Notes: generated by a model not told the origin, from the letters alone. DNA of 14,176 nucleotides from Candidatus Nomurabacteria bacterium (GCA_023267245.1 JAHFNP010000009.1:1-14176), one strand, 5' to 3'; counted from the stretch's first letter, positions 1-5,026 are shown. Program-made: numbers and translations.

Positions 1-81
1 GCATCGTTTGAAAAATTCAAAAATGAATTTGATCGCGGGGAACAATTTAACAAACTAATCAGAAAAATATGGAAACAATAA
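1..81 (+). CDS. C-terminal fragment of an unknown protein (partial)
   Basis: An open frame enters from the left edge and encodes 26 residues ending in ..LIRKIWKQ before TAA at 79-81. The fragment is charged and helix-like (Lys, Glu, Phe, Arg), but it is too short to assign. Its stop codon lies inside the next gene, whose ATG is at 69, giving a 13-base overlap. Such overlap is typical of translationally coupled genes in one operon and is the main reason to believe this fragment is coding. The start and most of the gene lie outside the window, so function cannot be judged. Confidence 0.55.
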   Translation, partial: ASFEKFKNEFDRGEQFNKLIRKIWKQ

Positions 82-416
82 AAAACATAAACGAACTGCC
101 TAATAAAAAAATTCATGAATCATATAAATCTGCTTTCAAAAAAGAAGTTCCGGCAGGTCTAGAAAATTGGCAAATTGCAAAATCGATTCTCGAGGTTTTA
201 GATAATCCTAACTGGATTGCGAATGACCTCGCTCAAGACTGTATCTATGAAATAGTGCACGGCGGATTTATTTACCCCGACGAAGAAACCAAATTAACAA
301 TTATCCACGGAGCAGAAGAATCCGCACCGCGAATATTCCCCGGCCTAAAAGGCATTACAGATGTGCACATGGATCAAATCGAGTCTGAATATCTCAAGAA
401 AATAAACCTATACTAA
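69..416 (+). CDS. Hypothetical protein, 115 aa
   Basis: This encodes a soluble, mildly acidic protein with no signal peptide or membrane segment. The middle (about residues 30-80) is rich in Asp, Asn, Ile and Trp (motifs NWQIAKSILEVLDNPNWI and DCIYEIVHGGF). The C-terminal part contains HGAEESAPRIFPGL and ends in KKINLY. I do not recognise the family. The ATG at 69 overlaps the end of the upstream frame by 13 bases, suggesting coupled translation, and there is no clear Shine-Dalgarno sequence. It ends in TAA at 414-416, just before a strong promoter that starts a separate transcription unit. No obvious terminator follows the stop. Confidence 0.6.
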   Translation: METIKNINELPNKKIHESYKSAFKKEVPAGLENWQIAKSILEVLDNPNWIANDLAQDCIYEIVHGGFIYPDEETKLTIIHGAEESAPRIFPGLKGITDVHMDQIESEYLKKINLY

Positions 417-433
417 GTTATCCACATAATGTG

Positions 434-462
434 TTGCTGGTGCTTTCTGTGCGATGTATAAT
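434..462 (+). promoter_or_regulatory. Sigma70-type promoter for a probable non-coding RNA
   Basis: A -35 box TTGCTG (434-439), a 17-base spacer and a perfect -10 box TATAAT (457-462) predict a transcription start near 468-470. No open reading frame of useful size begins in the next 300 bases on the plus strand. The transcript would therefore cover the hairpin-rich gap and stop at the terminator at 749-804. Confidence 0.7.
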
Positions 463-467
463 AGATC

Positions 468-804
468 CAGAAAAAGAATGTTCTTTCCATGAGGTAAATA
501 TATAGGCAACAACCTATAAAAAATATATTGCAAAACTTCCTAATCTAAAGTTTTGCAAACAAATCCCGATATCTCAATAAAAAGAAATAGCCAAAAACAT
601 ATTTTTCGGCAAAATAATTCTCGAATAAAAATCGATTAATCCAAACACAAACACTTGTGAATCGGTTCAGTTCAAATTAATAATTATTATTGCTGTCATT
701 TGTTGGCACAAAATTTCAATCACATTGAACTATCCGGATTCTCCTAATAAAAGGGCTACATTTATTTTAAAACAATTTTAAATAATGTGGCCCTTTATTT
801 TTTT
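468..804 (+). ncRNA. Candidate structured non-coding RNA, about 335 nt
   Basis: The gap between the 115-aa gene and efp has no credible reading frame on either strand, but it has the layout of an RNA gene. A promoter (434-462) precedes it and a strong intrinsic terminator (749-804) closes it. Between them lie successive hairpins: TATAGG/CCTATA (501-518); an 11-bp perfect stem TTGCAAAACTT/AAGTTTTGCAA with a 9-base loop (528-558); a stem GCCAAAAA/TTTTTCGGC with one A-C mismatch (590-610); CGATT..CACAA/TTGTG..AATCG (633-664); and a competing long-range stem in which 659-663 pairs with 737-741 and 669-675 pairs with 725-731. I looked for the hallmark sequences of RNase P RNA, tmRNA (including a terminal CCA), SRP RNA and tRNA and found none. 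The alternative is a long untranslated leader of efp with an attenuator, but efp has its own promoter downstream of the terminator. Confidence 0.5.
749..804 (+). terminator. Strong intrinsic terminator upstream of efp
   Basis: AAAGGGC (750-756) pairs with GCCCTTT (790-796). The stem continues through a T-G wobble and ACATT/AATGT, then an AT-rich inner part with a small bulge. The sequence ATTTTTTT (797-804) follows directly. It ends the presumed RNA gene. Its right arm contains the ATG at 785 that would otherwise look like an upstream efp start. Confidence 0.85.
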
Positions 805-812
805 CATAATTC

Positions 813-821
813 TGATAGAAT
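813..821 (+). promoter_or_regulatory. Extended -10 promoter of efp (leaderless)
   Basis: TGATAGAAT (TG 813-814, -10 hexamer 816-821) ends 8 bases before the efp ATG at 830. Transcription would start at, or a base or two before, the start codon. No good -35 box is seen, only the T-run of the preceding terminator. The same nine bases at the same distance lie in front of glyS. Confidence 0.6.
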
Positions 822-829
822 ACCTAATC

Positions 830-1411
830 ATGCTTGAATATAGTGAAATAAAAGAAAGAAAGGTTATTATTTTTAATAACGAGCCCTGCGAGGTCTTGGA
901 GAGCCATGTTGCTAGGACTCAGCAGAGAAAGCCGCAGAACCAAGTCAAATTAAAAAGCTTGATTACCGGAAGAACTTACAATACAACTTTCCAATCTTCC
1001 GACTCGGCTGAAGAAGCGGCGATCGACAAAAAAGAAATAAAATTCCTATATCATAACAAAGGAGAATTTTGGTTTGCTGATCCGAAAGATCCAAGCAAGA
1101 GATTTAAACTTGAAGCGATCCTGATCGGGGACTTGGCCAAATATTTAAAAGAAAATACTCTTGTGACCGCCATGACTTTCGAGCAAGATGATGACGAAGA
1201 AAGAATAATAAAAATCATCCTGCCGATCAAAGTTGAATTCAAAGTCAAAGAAGCTCCGCCGGCTGTCAAAGGCAACACCGCCCAAGGCGGCAACAAAGTC
1301 GCGATACTCGAGAACGGCACGAGCGTCTCAGTCCCCCTCTTCATCAACGAAGGCGATGTGATCATGATCAACACCACGACCGGAGAATATTCTGAAAGAG
1401 TTAGTAAATAA
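830..1411 (+). CDS. efp: Translation elongation factor P, 193 aa
   Basis: EF-P binds between the P and E sites of the ribosome and relieves stalling on polyproline stretches. All three beta-barrel domains can be followed. The N-terminal KOW-like domain covers about residues 1-65 and the central OB domain about 66-130. The C-terminal OB domain carries the family signature (ENGTSVSVPLFINEGDVIMI near 161-180, then TGEYSERV). Length fits the family (about 185-190 aa). I start it at 830 (MLEYSEIKER) because the ATG at 785 lies in a terminator arm and would add a hydrophobic segment foreign to the family. The tip loop of domain I reads RTQQRKPQNQ (29-38) instead of the usual PGKG-type loop, so the modified Lys/Arg position is unclear. 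No EF-P modification enzyme is in the window. It ends at a bidirectional terminator. Confidence 0.95.
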   Translation: MLEYSEIKERKVIIFNNEPCEVLESHVARTQQRKPQNQVKLKSLITGRTYNTTFQSSDSAEEAAIDKKEIKFLYHNKGEFWFADPKDPSKRFKLEAILIGDLAKYLKENTLVTAMTFEQDDDEERIIKIILPIKVEFKVKEAPPAVKGNTAQGGNKVAILENGTSVSVPLFINEGDVIMINTTTGEYSERVSK

Positions 1412-1426
1412 ATTTAAATAAGAATC

Positions 1427-1463
1427 AAAAAAAAAAAGCCCTCACGAATTGTGAGGGCTTTTT
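1427..1463. terminator. Bidirectional intrinsic terminator between efp and a small convergent gene
   Basis: A 13-bp perfect stem, AAAAAGCCCTCAC (1433-1445) and GTGAGGGCTTTTT (1451-1463), flanks the loop GAATT. Eleven A residues (1427-1437) on one side supply a U-tract for the minus strand, and TTTTT on the other serves the plus strand. It can serve efp and the small minus-strand gene ending at 1477. Confidence 0.9.
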
Positions 1464-1476
1464 ACTTGTGCAAAAG

Positions 1477-1614
1477 TTAAACAACTATTGTTTGGGACTT
1501 TTTGTTTTTCTCTTCCTGTTGGATTTTTTCTATTTTGATCTGTTTTCTGACTTTTGAAGAATAAGGAATTTTTACGATCCCTAATCTTTTACCGGAGGCT
1601 CCCTTTTTTCTCAT
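1477..1614 (-). CDS. Small basic protein, 45 aa, unknown
   Basis: The minus strand encodes 45 residues from ATG at 1614 to TAA at 1477-1479. It starts MRKKGASGKRLGIVK, then IPYSSKVRKQIKIEK, and ends in KKSQTIVV. It is strongly basic with about a third Lys/Arg, a likely N-terminal disordered part and a possible helix in the middle. I do not recognise it; the composition would suit an RNA- or ribosome-binding peptide, but that is inference only. Support for a real gene: a promoter upstream (TTGACA at 1690-1685), a bidirectional terminator 14 bases past the stop, and no competing frame in the stretch. No Shine-Dalgarno sequence is visible. Confidence 0.5.
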   Translation of the reverse strand: MRKKGASGKRLGIVKIPYSSKVRKQIKIEKIQQEEKNKKSQTIVV

Positions 1615-1635
1615 AAGATTTAATTGTTTTTGATT

Positions 1636-1669
1636 TGTACTCTATTGAATTTTCTAAACATAGAGTACA
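1636..1669. repeat. Perfect 10-bp inverted repeat, possible operator
   Basis: TGTACTCTAT (1636-1645) and ATAGAGTACA (1660-1669) are exact inverted copies separated by 14 bases. The right copy covers the proposed -10 box of the minus-strand small gene, so a dimeric repressor bound there could block that promoter. The transcript from that promoter would begin inside the repeat, so it is more likely a DNA site than an RNA hairpin. No regulator gene is apparent nearby. Confidence 0.5.
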
Positions 1670-1690
1670 TTAATAATAATTATATGTCAA
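1662..1690 (-). promoter_or_regulatory. Promoter of the small basic protein gene
   Basis: On the minus strand a perfect -35 box TTGACA (1690-1685) is followed after 17 bases by TACTCT (1667-1662), a -10 that keeps the key A2 and T6 but is otherwise weak. The predicted start is near 1655, leaving about a 40-base leader before ATG at 1614. The -10 overlaps the inverted repeat at 1636-1669. Confidence 0.45.
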
Positions 1691-1704
1691 CCTAAAAAAA
1701 GGGC

Positions 1705-1733
1705 TTGATTTCTCTCCTTAAATAAAGCATAAT
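1705..1733 (+). promoter_or_regulatory. Promoter of the 171-aa gene
   Basis: TTGATT (1705-1710), a 17-base spacer and CATAAT (1728-1733) predict a start near 1740 and a leader of about 36 bases before ATG at 1776. It is divergent from the promoter at 1662-1690, with only 14 bases between the two -35 boxes. Confidence 0.55.
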
Positions 1734-1775
1734 CCTTACAGAAAAGTGCATACTAAAAATTAAATACATATCCTT

Positions 1776-2291
1776 ATGGAAACAGAAAAAATCCTTTGCG
1801 AGTTCTTGGAATTAATTCCGGGTCGTAATAGCTGTATAATCAACAAAGTTTCAGGTAAAAAACTGATTATTAATTCAAAATTTTATTCAGAGCCAGCTCG
1901 TTCTATTTATTTCAACCCTAGATTCCCTGTAATTCGCGGTGCGTTAACTCACCCAACTAAAGTAACGGCCTATAGACTTAATAAGGAAAAATTTGGTTTT
2001 GATGTTTATCTAAAGAGATTGTTTAATACAATTAATCTAGAAATGGACCAAGTCTGCCTGACTCAGCATCAAATAATAAGGTTGGTTGAAAAGCGTCCGA
2101 AGTTCATAGAGGACCCAAACACTAGAACCCTTTTTCTAATCAAGGGTGAACGGAGTTTTATCGTAGCCTGTGCTAGGCCAAAGTTTCATCATTTTGATGA
2201 TCCAATTGAACTAACTCCGTTGGACATAAGAGATGTTATTTATACTGAAAGAACTGACATTCATGTGGTCATCCCGCAACTAGTCACCTAG
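1776..2291 (+). CDS. Hypothetical protein, 171 aa
   Basis: A soluble protein with no signal peptide or membrane helix. It has many beta-strand-like segments (CIINKVSGKKLIINSKF, TLFLIKGERSFIVACARP) and a His/Asp-rich stretch (PKFHHFDDPIELTPLDIRDVIY, about 135-156). I do not recognise the family and assign no function. ATG at 1776 is the first in frame after the promoter at 1705-1733, and no Shine-Dalgarno site precedes it. The gene is a single-gene transcription unit: own promoter, divergent neighbour on the left, and an intrinsic terminator beginning two bases after the TAG stop. TAG is used as a stop nowhere else among the complete genes here. Confidence 0.7.
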   Translation: METEKILCEFLELIPGRNSCIINKVSGKKLIINSKFYSEPARSIYFNPRFPVIRGALTHPTKVTAYRLNKEKFGFDVYLKRLFNTINLEMDQVCLTQHQIIRLVEKRPKFIEDPNTRTLFLIKGERSFIVACARPKFHHFDDPIELTPLDIRDVIYTERTDIHVVIPQLVT

Positions 2292-2292
2292 C

Positions 2293-2327
2293 AAAATCCC
2301 TCAGCCAATTGGCGGAGGGATTTTTTA
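2293..2327 (+). terminator. Intrinsic terminator after the 171-aa gene
   Basis: AAAATCCCTC (2293-2302) pairs with GAGGGATTTT (2315-2324). An A-G mismatch and GCC/GGC around the loop AATT complete the stem, and TTTTTTA follows. On the other strand only four Ts follow the stem, so it may weakly serve rpsR, which converges on it from 2336. Confidence 0.85.
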
Positions 2328-2335
2328 TTGTTTGA

Positions 2336-2536
2336 TTATTTTGCGACGAATGGGAGAAGGCCCATGAAGCGAGCGTGCTTGACCGCTAGAGCGATCTTGC
2401 GCTGGTTCTTCTGAATCAGGCCGGTCTTTTTCCTGGAAGAAATCTTCGCATTTGGGCTGATGAATTTCTTCAGGATATCTATATCCTTATAGTCTATGTG
2501 CTTTATATTGTTTGATGAAAAGTAATCTTGTTTCAT
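2336..2536 (-). CDS. rpsR: Small ribosomal subunit protein bS18, 66 aa
   Basis: bS18 sits on the platform of the 30S subunit next to bS6. The family core is clear in the second half: ISSRKKTGLIQKNQRKIALAVKHARFMGLLPF matches the usual pattern of RRKTG, a basic helix and RARFLGLLPY near the C-terminus. Length is normal for the family (about 65-80 aa). The gene starts 10 bases after ssb ends and is the last of the conserved rpsF-ssb-rpsR operon. This order is common in bacteria because bS6 and bS18 form a pair in the ribosome. No Shine-Dalgarno site precedes the ATG, so translation may depend on coupling. Confidence 0.93.
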   Translation of the reverse strand: MKQDYFSSNNIKHIDYKDIDILKKFISPNAKISSRKKTGLIQKNQRKIALAVKHARFMGLLPFVAK

Positions 2537-2546
2537 ATATTATAAA

Positions 2547-2987
2547 TTAAAATGGTATTTCTTCAGGGTTAATATTTTCTTCTGGATACTCGATCGTATC
2601 AAGTTCTTCTGATTTTGATGCACCTCCTTCCTCTTTAGGCTTACTTGAAAATCCTGCGCCGTCTGACTTAGGACCAAATTGTATCTTGTCAGCGATGATT
2701 TCGGTTCGATACTTCTTGACCCCGTCTTGCTCCCAGCCTCGTGTCTGCATTCTGCCTTCAACTAGGATCGAATTCCCTTTCTTCATATATTGAGCGACAT
2801 TTTCCGCTTGTCGGCCAAAGACTACAATATTATGAAACTGAGTGTCTTCTTTCTTATTGCCGTCTTTATCTTTCCAGACACTATTGGTCGCAACTCCGAA
2901 ACTGGTCACCTTGATGCCTGACGGCAAACTCTTGAGCTCTGGGTCTCTGGTCAGGTTGCCGATAATAATAGCTTTGTTTAAATACAT
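2547..2987 (-). CDS. ssb: Single-stranded DNA-binding protein, 146 aa
   Basis: SSB coats single-stranded DNA during replication, repair and recombination, and recruits partners through its C-terminal tip. The N-terminal OB-fold is recognisable: MYLNKAIIIGNLTRDPELK at the start, then SFGVATN, FHNIVVFGRQAENVAQYMKKG and VEGRMQTRGWEQDG up to about residue 105. A Glu/Ser/Gly-rich linker follows, then the acidic tip PEEIPF, a variant of the usual DDDIPF. That tip binds other proteins, RecO among them in known bacteria. It lies between rpsF (11-base gap) and rpsR (10-base gap) in the standard operon. Confidence 0.95.
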   Translation of the reverse strand: MYLNKAIIIGNLTRDPELKSLPSGIKVTSFGVATNSVWKDKDGNKKEDTQFHNIVVFGRQAENVAQYMKKGNSILVEGRMQTRGWEQDGVKKYRTEIIADKIQFGPKSDGAGFSSKPKEEGGASKSEELDTIEYPEENINPEEIPF

Positions 2988-2998
2988 ATTTAAAATAA

Positions 2999-3454
2999 TT
3001 AGACTACTAATTCTTCTATTTTTTTATCGACAGCTTCTTTATCCATTTCTACAGCCTCACCTTCTTCTTCCTTAACAGCTCCGGCTGGACGAACAGACTT
3101 ATCTCCGGATCGAACAAATGTCTTCTTTGGAGCCATGGTGTTTTCACGGACTGTCTGGATAATAAGATAACGGATTAGATTCTCGTCTGTTTTTAATGTC
3201 TCTTCAAAAGAAGCTAGGCCATCAGCGGTAATTTCGAATTTAACCCAACCAAAGAAAGCTTGGTTGAACTTATTTTTTTTGTTACTGATAACGCGCTCCA
3301 TAGTATAAGCGAGTTCTATTTGTTTTGGGTATTGCTCGGAGATGAAAACAGCCCCTGCTTTAGAGAGATTTTCTTTAATTTTGCCATATTCTTGGGCTAA
3401 ATCTTCCTCACTCAAAAAAGGCGAGATATTGAAAGATATCTCATAAACGTTCAT
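2999..3454 (-). CDS. rpsF: Small ribosomal subunit protein bS6, 151 aa
   Basis: bS6 partners bS18 on the 30S platform. The ferredoxin-like core covers residues 1-100: MNVYEISFNISPFLSEEDLA, AYTMERVISNKKNKFNQAFFGWVKFE, then LIRYLIIQT. After about 105 comes a tail of some 45 residues, first basic, then Glu-rich (ending in DKKIEELVV), longer than in typical bS6 of about 100-130 aa. The start at 3454 is chosen because AGGAG lies 5 bases upstream and the family begins at this Met. An in-frame ATG at 3490 would add 12 residues (MEKEIIEEKGAE) and would be the first codon of a leaderless transcript from the promoter at 3498-3526, so both may be used. First gene of rpsF-ssb-rpsR. Confidence 0.92.
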   Translation of the reverse strand: MNVYEISFNISPFLSEEDLAQEYGKIKENLSKAGAVFISEQYPKQIELAYTMERVISNKKNKFNQAFFGWVKFEITADGLASFEETLKTDENLIRYLIIQTVRENTMAPKKTFVRSGDKSVRPAGAVKEEEGEAVEMDKEAVDKKIEELVV

Positions 3455-3459
3455 TTCGG

Positions 3460-3464
3460 CTCCT
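3460..3464 (-). promoter_or_regulatory. Shine-Dalgarno site of rpsF
   Basis: AGGAG on the minus strand stands 5 bases before ATG at 3454. It is the clearest ribosome-binding site in the window and decides between the two in-frame rpsF starts, although the upstream ATG at 3490 has a leaderless-type layout. Confidence 0.7.
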
Positions 3465-3497
3465 TTTTCTTCTATAATCTCTTTTTCCATGGGTTTT

Positions 3498-3526
3498 ATA
3501 TTAGCAAACCTCGATATAAAAGTCAA
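3498..3526 (-). promoter_or_regulatory. Promoter of the rpsF-ssb-rpsR operon
   Basis: TTGACT (3526-3521), a 17-base spacer ending in TGC, and TAATAT (3503-3498) together give a full promoter with an extended -10 (TGCTAATAT). The -35 begins within the T-run of the terminator of the gene before it. Transcription should start near 3491, next to the in-frame ATG at 3490. Confidence 0.75.
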
Positions 3527-3560
3527 AAAAACCCCGCACCAATACATTGGTGCGGGGTTA
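3524..3560 (-). terminator. Intrinsic terminator of the secreted-protein gene
   Basis: On the minus strand AACCCCGCACCAAT pairs perfectly with ATTGGTGCGGGGTT (14 bp), followed by TTTTTTT. It lies 10 bases beyond the TGA stop of the 195-aa gene and directly abuts the rpsF promoter. Confidence 0.92.
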
Positions 3561-3569
3561 TTCAAAAAA

Positions 3570-4157
3570 TCAAAAAGCATGCAGGGCGGTAAATCTCATC
3601 CCACAAAATATTGTTGAGGAATAGATTGGTTGTGGTCCTGTATACAAGAAATTGAATGCTCCTTGTACAAAAAATCCGACATGATAGTTACCGCTAAAAG
3701 TATTACCGCCAAGATTTAATTGCGTAAACACTTTAACCATTCCTACGGGGCCGGAATCAATATTGCTTGGAAAAGCTACTCCACCGGCAACTCCGATAAC
3801 CGGACCAGCTAAAAGACTTGATCTCCTTTCCGGAATACTTAAGGCTGCAATGAATTGCAAAGATGGAGCGTTAACCTTTTTATAAACAGTGGTTCTAATC
3901 GAATCATCACTAATTAAAACTGTTTTATAATGATAAAGCTGTCCACCATCCATGCCTATTCCCAACGATAATGCGCCGTGAGCCAATCCTGCCAAAGCAT
4001 TAACACCACCAACAGGATCTGTTTGACTGATCAGACCTGACTGATCTGAACTCAATCCTCCATAGGGCGATACAGAAAAACTCTGTGCATTAACTTTCGG
4101 TAAAGTAATCGTTGCTATCATCCCGATAACAACAAGAAAAATAGCGATTTTTTTCAT
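3570..4157 (-). CDS. Secreted beta-barrel-like protein, 195 aa
   Basis: The N-terminus is a signal peptide: MKKIA, a hydrophobic core to about residue 19, and a likely signal peptidase I site after VNA at residue 24. The mature part is rich in Gly, Ser, Phe and Tyr with alternating patterns typical of beta strands (GALSLGIGMDGG, SSLLAGPVIGVAGGVAF, NYHVGFFVQGAFNFLY). It ends in MRFTALHAF with a terminal Phe, as in many outer-membrane barrel proteins. The family is unknown to me. A signal ending in NAQ and this composition recall small outer-membrane proteins of Bacteroidetes. Patescibacteria are usually thought to lack a typical outer membrane, so transfer or another surface role is possible. 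It forms its own unit between tatD and rpsF, and is the only complete gene here ending in TGA. Confidence 0.75.
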   Translation of the reverse strand: MKKIAIFLVVIGMIATITLPKVNAQSFSVSPYGGLSSDQSGLISQTDPVGGVNALAGLAHGALSLGIGMDGGQLYHYKTVLISDDSIRTTVYKKVNAPSLQFIAALSIPERRSSLLAGPVIGVAGGVAFPSNIDSGPVGMVKVFTQLNLGGNTFSGNYHVGFFVQGAFNFLYTGPQPIYSSTIFCGMRFTALHAF

Positions 4158-4202
4158 CTTTTCTGGGGTTTTTATTTATGTCAATTTATTTATTCTAGTC
4201 CC

Positions 4203-4231
4203 AGATTAACATATCTTTGTTTGTCTGTCAA
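4203..4231 (-). promoter_or_regulatory. Promoter of the secreted-protein gene
   Basis: A perfect -35 TTGACA (4231-4226), a 17-base spacer ending in TGT and TAATCT (4208-4203) form a strong extended promoter 8 bases past the tatD stop. The predicted start near 4196 leaves a leader of about 39 bases without a clear Shine-Dalgarno sequence. Confidence 0.7.
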
Positions 4232-4238
4232 ATAGAAA

Positions 4239-5024
4239 TTAAATTGAAAGTTTGAAAACACGCATAGCATTTTGGACAAGAACTTCGCGGACTTTTTCAA
4301 AGTCTTCGCCCCTGATTTCAGCGATTTTTTTTACAATCTCTTCGACATAGGCGGGCTCGTTGCGCTTACCGCGATAAGGCATGGGTGCAGCAAAAGGAGA
4401 ATCTGTCTCAGACAAAATAGACTCAAGCGGCAAATATTTGATAACTTCATCATAGTCCCGAGAGAAAGTAATCGGCCCGTCGAAAGACATAGTGAAGCCT
4501 AAATTTAAAAATCTCTTGGCAATATTTATATTGCCGACAAAGAAATGTGCATTGCCTCTCATGTCAAGGCTTCGCCTTGACATAGTGGTCAGAATTTCGA
4601 GAGTATCCTCGTATGCATCCATCGATCCCTTCGACGGACGACAGTGAAGCATTAGAGGTTTATTTATTTCGATCGCTAACTCGATCTGTTTAATAAATAA
4701 GTCTTTTTGCTTTTCTTTATCACCTGGGTGAAAATAGTCTAAACCGCATTCGCCGATTGCTATAACTTTTTTATGTTGAGCCAGTTCTTTGTATTTTTGA
4801 TAATCAAAAACTTCTTTATCATTGTCCGTCGGGTGCAATCCAACCGTCGCCCAAATATTCGGATTTTCGTCAGCCAAGAGCACAGCCTCTTTGGAGGTTT
4901 CATAATCCACGCCAACGGTGATAGTTCCAATATTAAGTTCTTCCAACTTTTTAATCTGTTCTTCCCTGTCTGCATCAAATTCAGGCAGATTCAGATGCGA
5001 ATGGACATCAATAAATTTAAACAT
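4239..5024 (-). CDS. tatD: TatD family metal-dependent hydrolase / DNase, 261 aa
   Basis: TatD proteins are TIM-barrel metal hydrolases of the amidohydrolase superfamily with 3'-5' exonuclease activity in characterised members. The metal ligands are visible: DVHSH with His8 and His10, GECGLD with Glu92, LMLHC with His127, NAHFF with His160, and SETDSPF with Asp208. The C-terminal RGKRNEPAYV motif and total length (about 260 aa) are standard. Odd: residues 148-155 (MSRRSLDM), just before the His160 strand, are encoded by a perfect palindrome (4561-4583) that looks inserted. The ATG is 2 bases after the metG stop, so it is probably co-transcribed with metG. No terminator is seen after it. Confidence 0.93.
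   Translation of the reverse strand: MFKFIDVHSHLNLPEFDADREEQIKKLEELNIGTITVGVDYETSKEAVLLADENPNIWATVGLHPTDNDKEVFDYQKYKELAQHKKVIAIGECGLDYFHPGDKEKQKDLFIKQIELAIEINKPLMLHCRPSKGSMDAYEDTLEILTTMSRRSLDMRGNAHFFVGNINIAKRFLNLGFTMSFDGPITFSRDYDEVIKYLPLESILSETDSPFAAPMPYRGKRNEPAYVEEIVKKIAEIRGEDFEKVREVLVQNAMRVFKLSI
4561..4583. repeat. Palindromic insertion inside tatD
   Basis: ATGTCAAGGC and GCCTTGACAT form a perfect 10-bp inverted repeat around the loop TTC. It reads through in frame as MSRRSLDM in a loop region where TatD homologues vary. It has the character of a mobile or dispersed small palindromic element rather than conserved coding sequence. Confidence 0.6.
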
Positions 5025-5026
5025 AA

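Noticed and set aside
468..748. tmRNA, RNase P RNA or tRNA in the efp upstream gap
   Set aside because: No tag-peptide frame with terminal CCA, no conserved RNase P core and no cloverleaf with a T-loop could be found.
785..829. Upstream ATG that would extend EF-P by 15 hydrophobic residues
   Set aside because: It lies in the right arm of a strong terminator, upstream of the efp -10 box, and the extra residues (MWPFIFFII..) do not belong to the EF-P family.
1051..1377. 108-aa frame on the minus strand within efp
   Set aside because: It is antisense to a clear EF-P with conserved signature and has no promoter; it is a shadow frame.
2540..2761. 73-aa frame overlapping ssb on the same strand
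   Set aside because: It is the alternative frame of the well-conserved ssb and has no family features.
2842..3075. 77-aa hydrophobic plus-strand frame over ssb/rpsF
   Set aside because: It resembles a membrane peptide only because it is the complement of Glu/Lys-rich coding DNA. There is no promoter or ribosome-binding site.
3570..3572. TGA recoded as Gly, as in Gracilibacteria/SR1
   Set aside because: This TGA is followed by TAA four codons later and directly precedes a terminator, and no enzyme here has an in-frame TGA, so the standard code fits.
3491..3580. N-terminal extension of bS6 starting at 3580
   Set aside because: It would run through the terminator of the previous gene and the rpsF promoter. 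The extra residues are not bS6-like and a Shine-Dalgarno site supports 3454.
4155..4185. Second TTGACA (about 4176-4181) close to the secreted-protein gene as a promoter
   Set aside because: It lies too near the start codon to place a -10 box and transcription start upstream of the gene.
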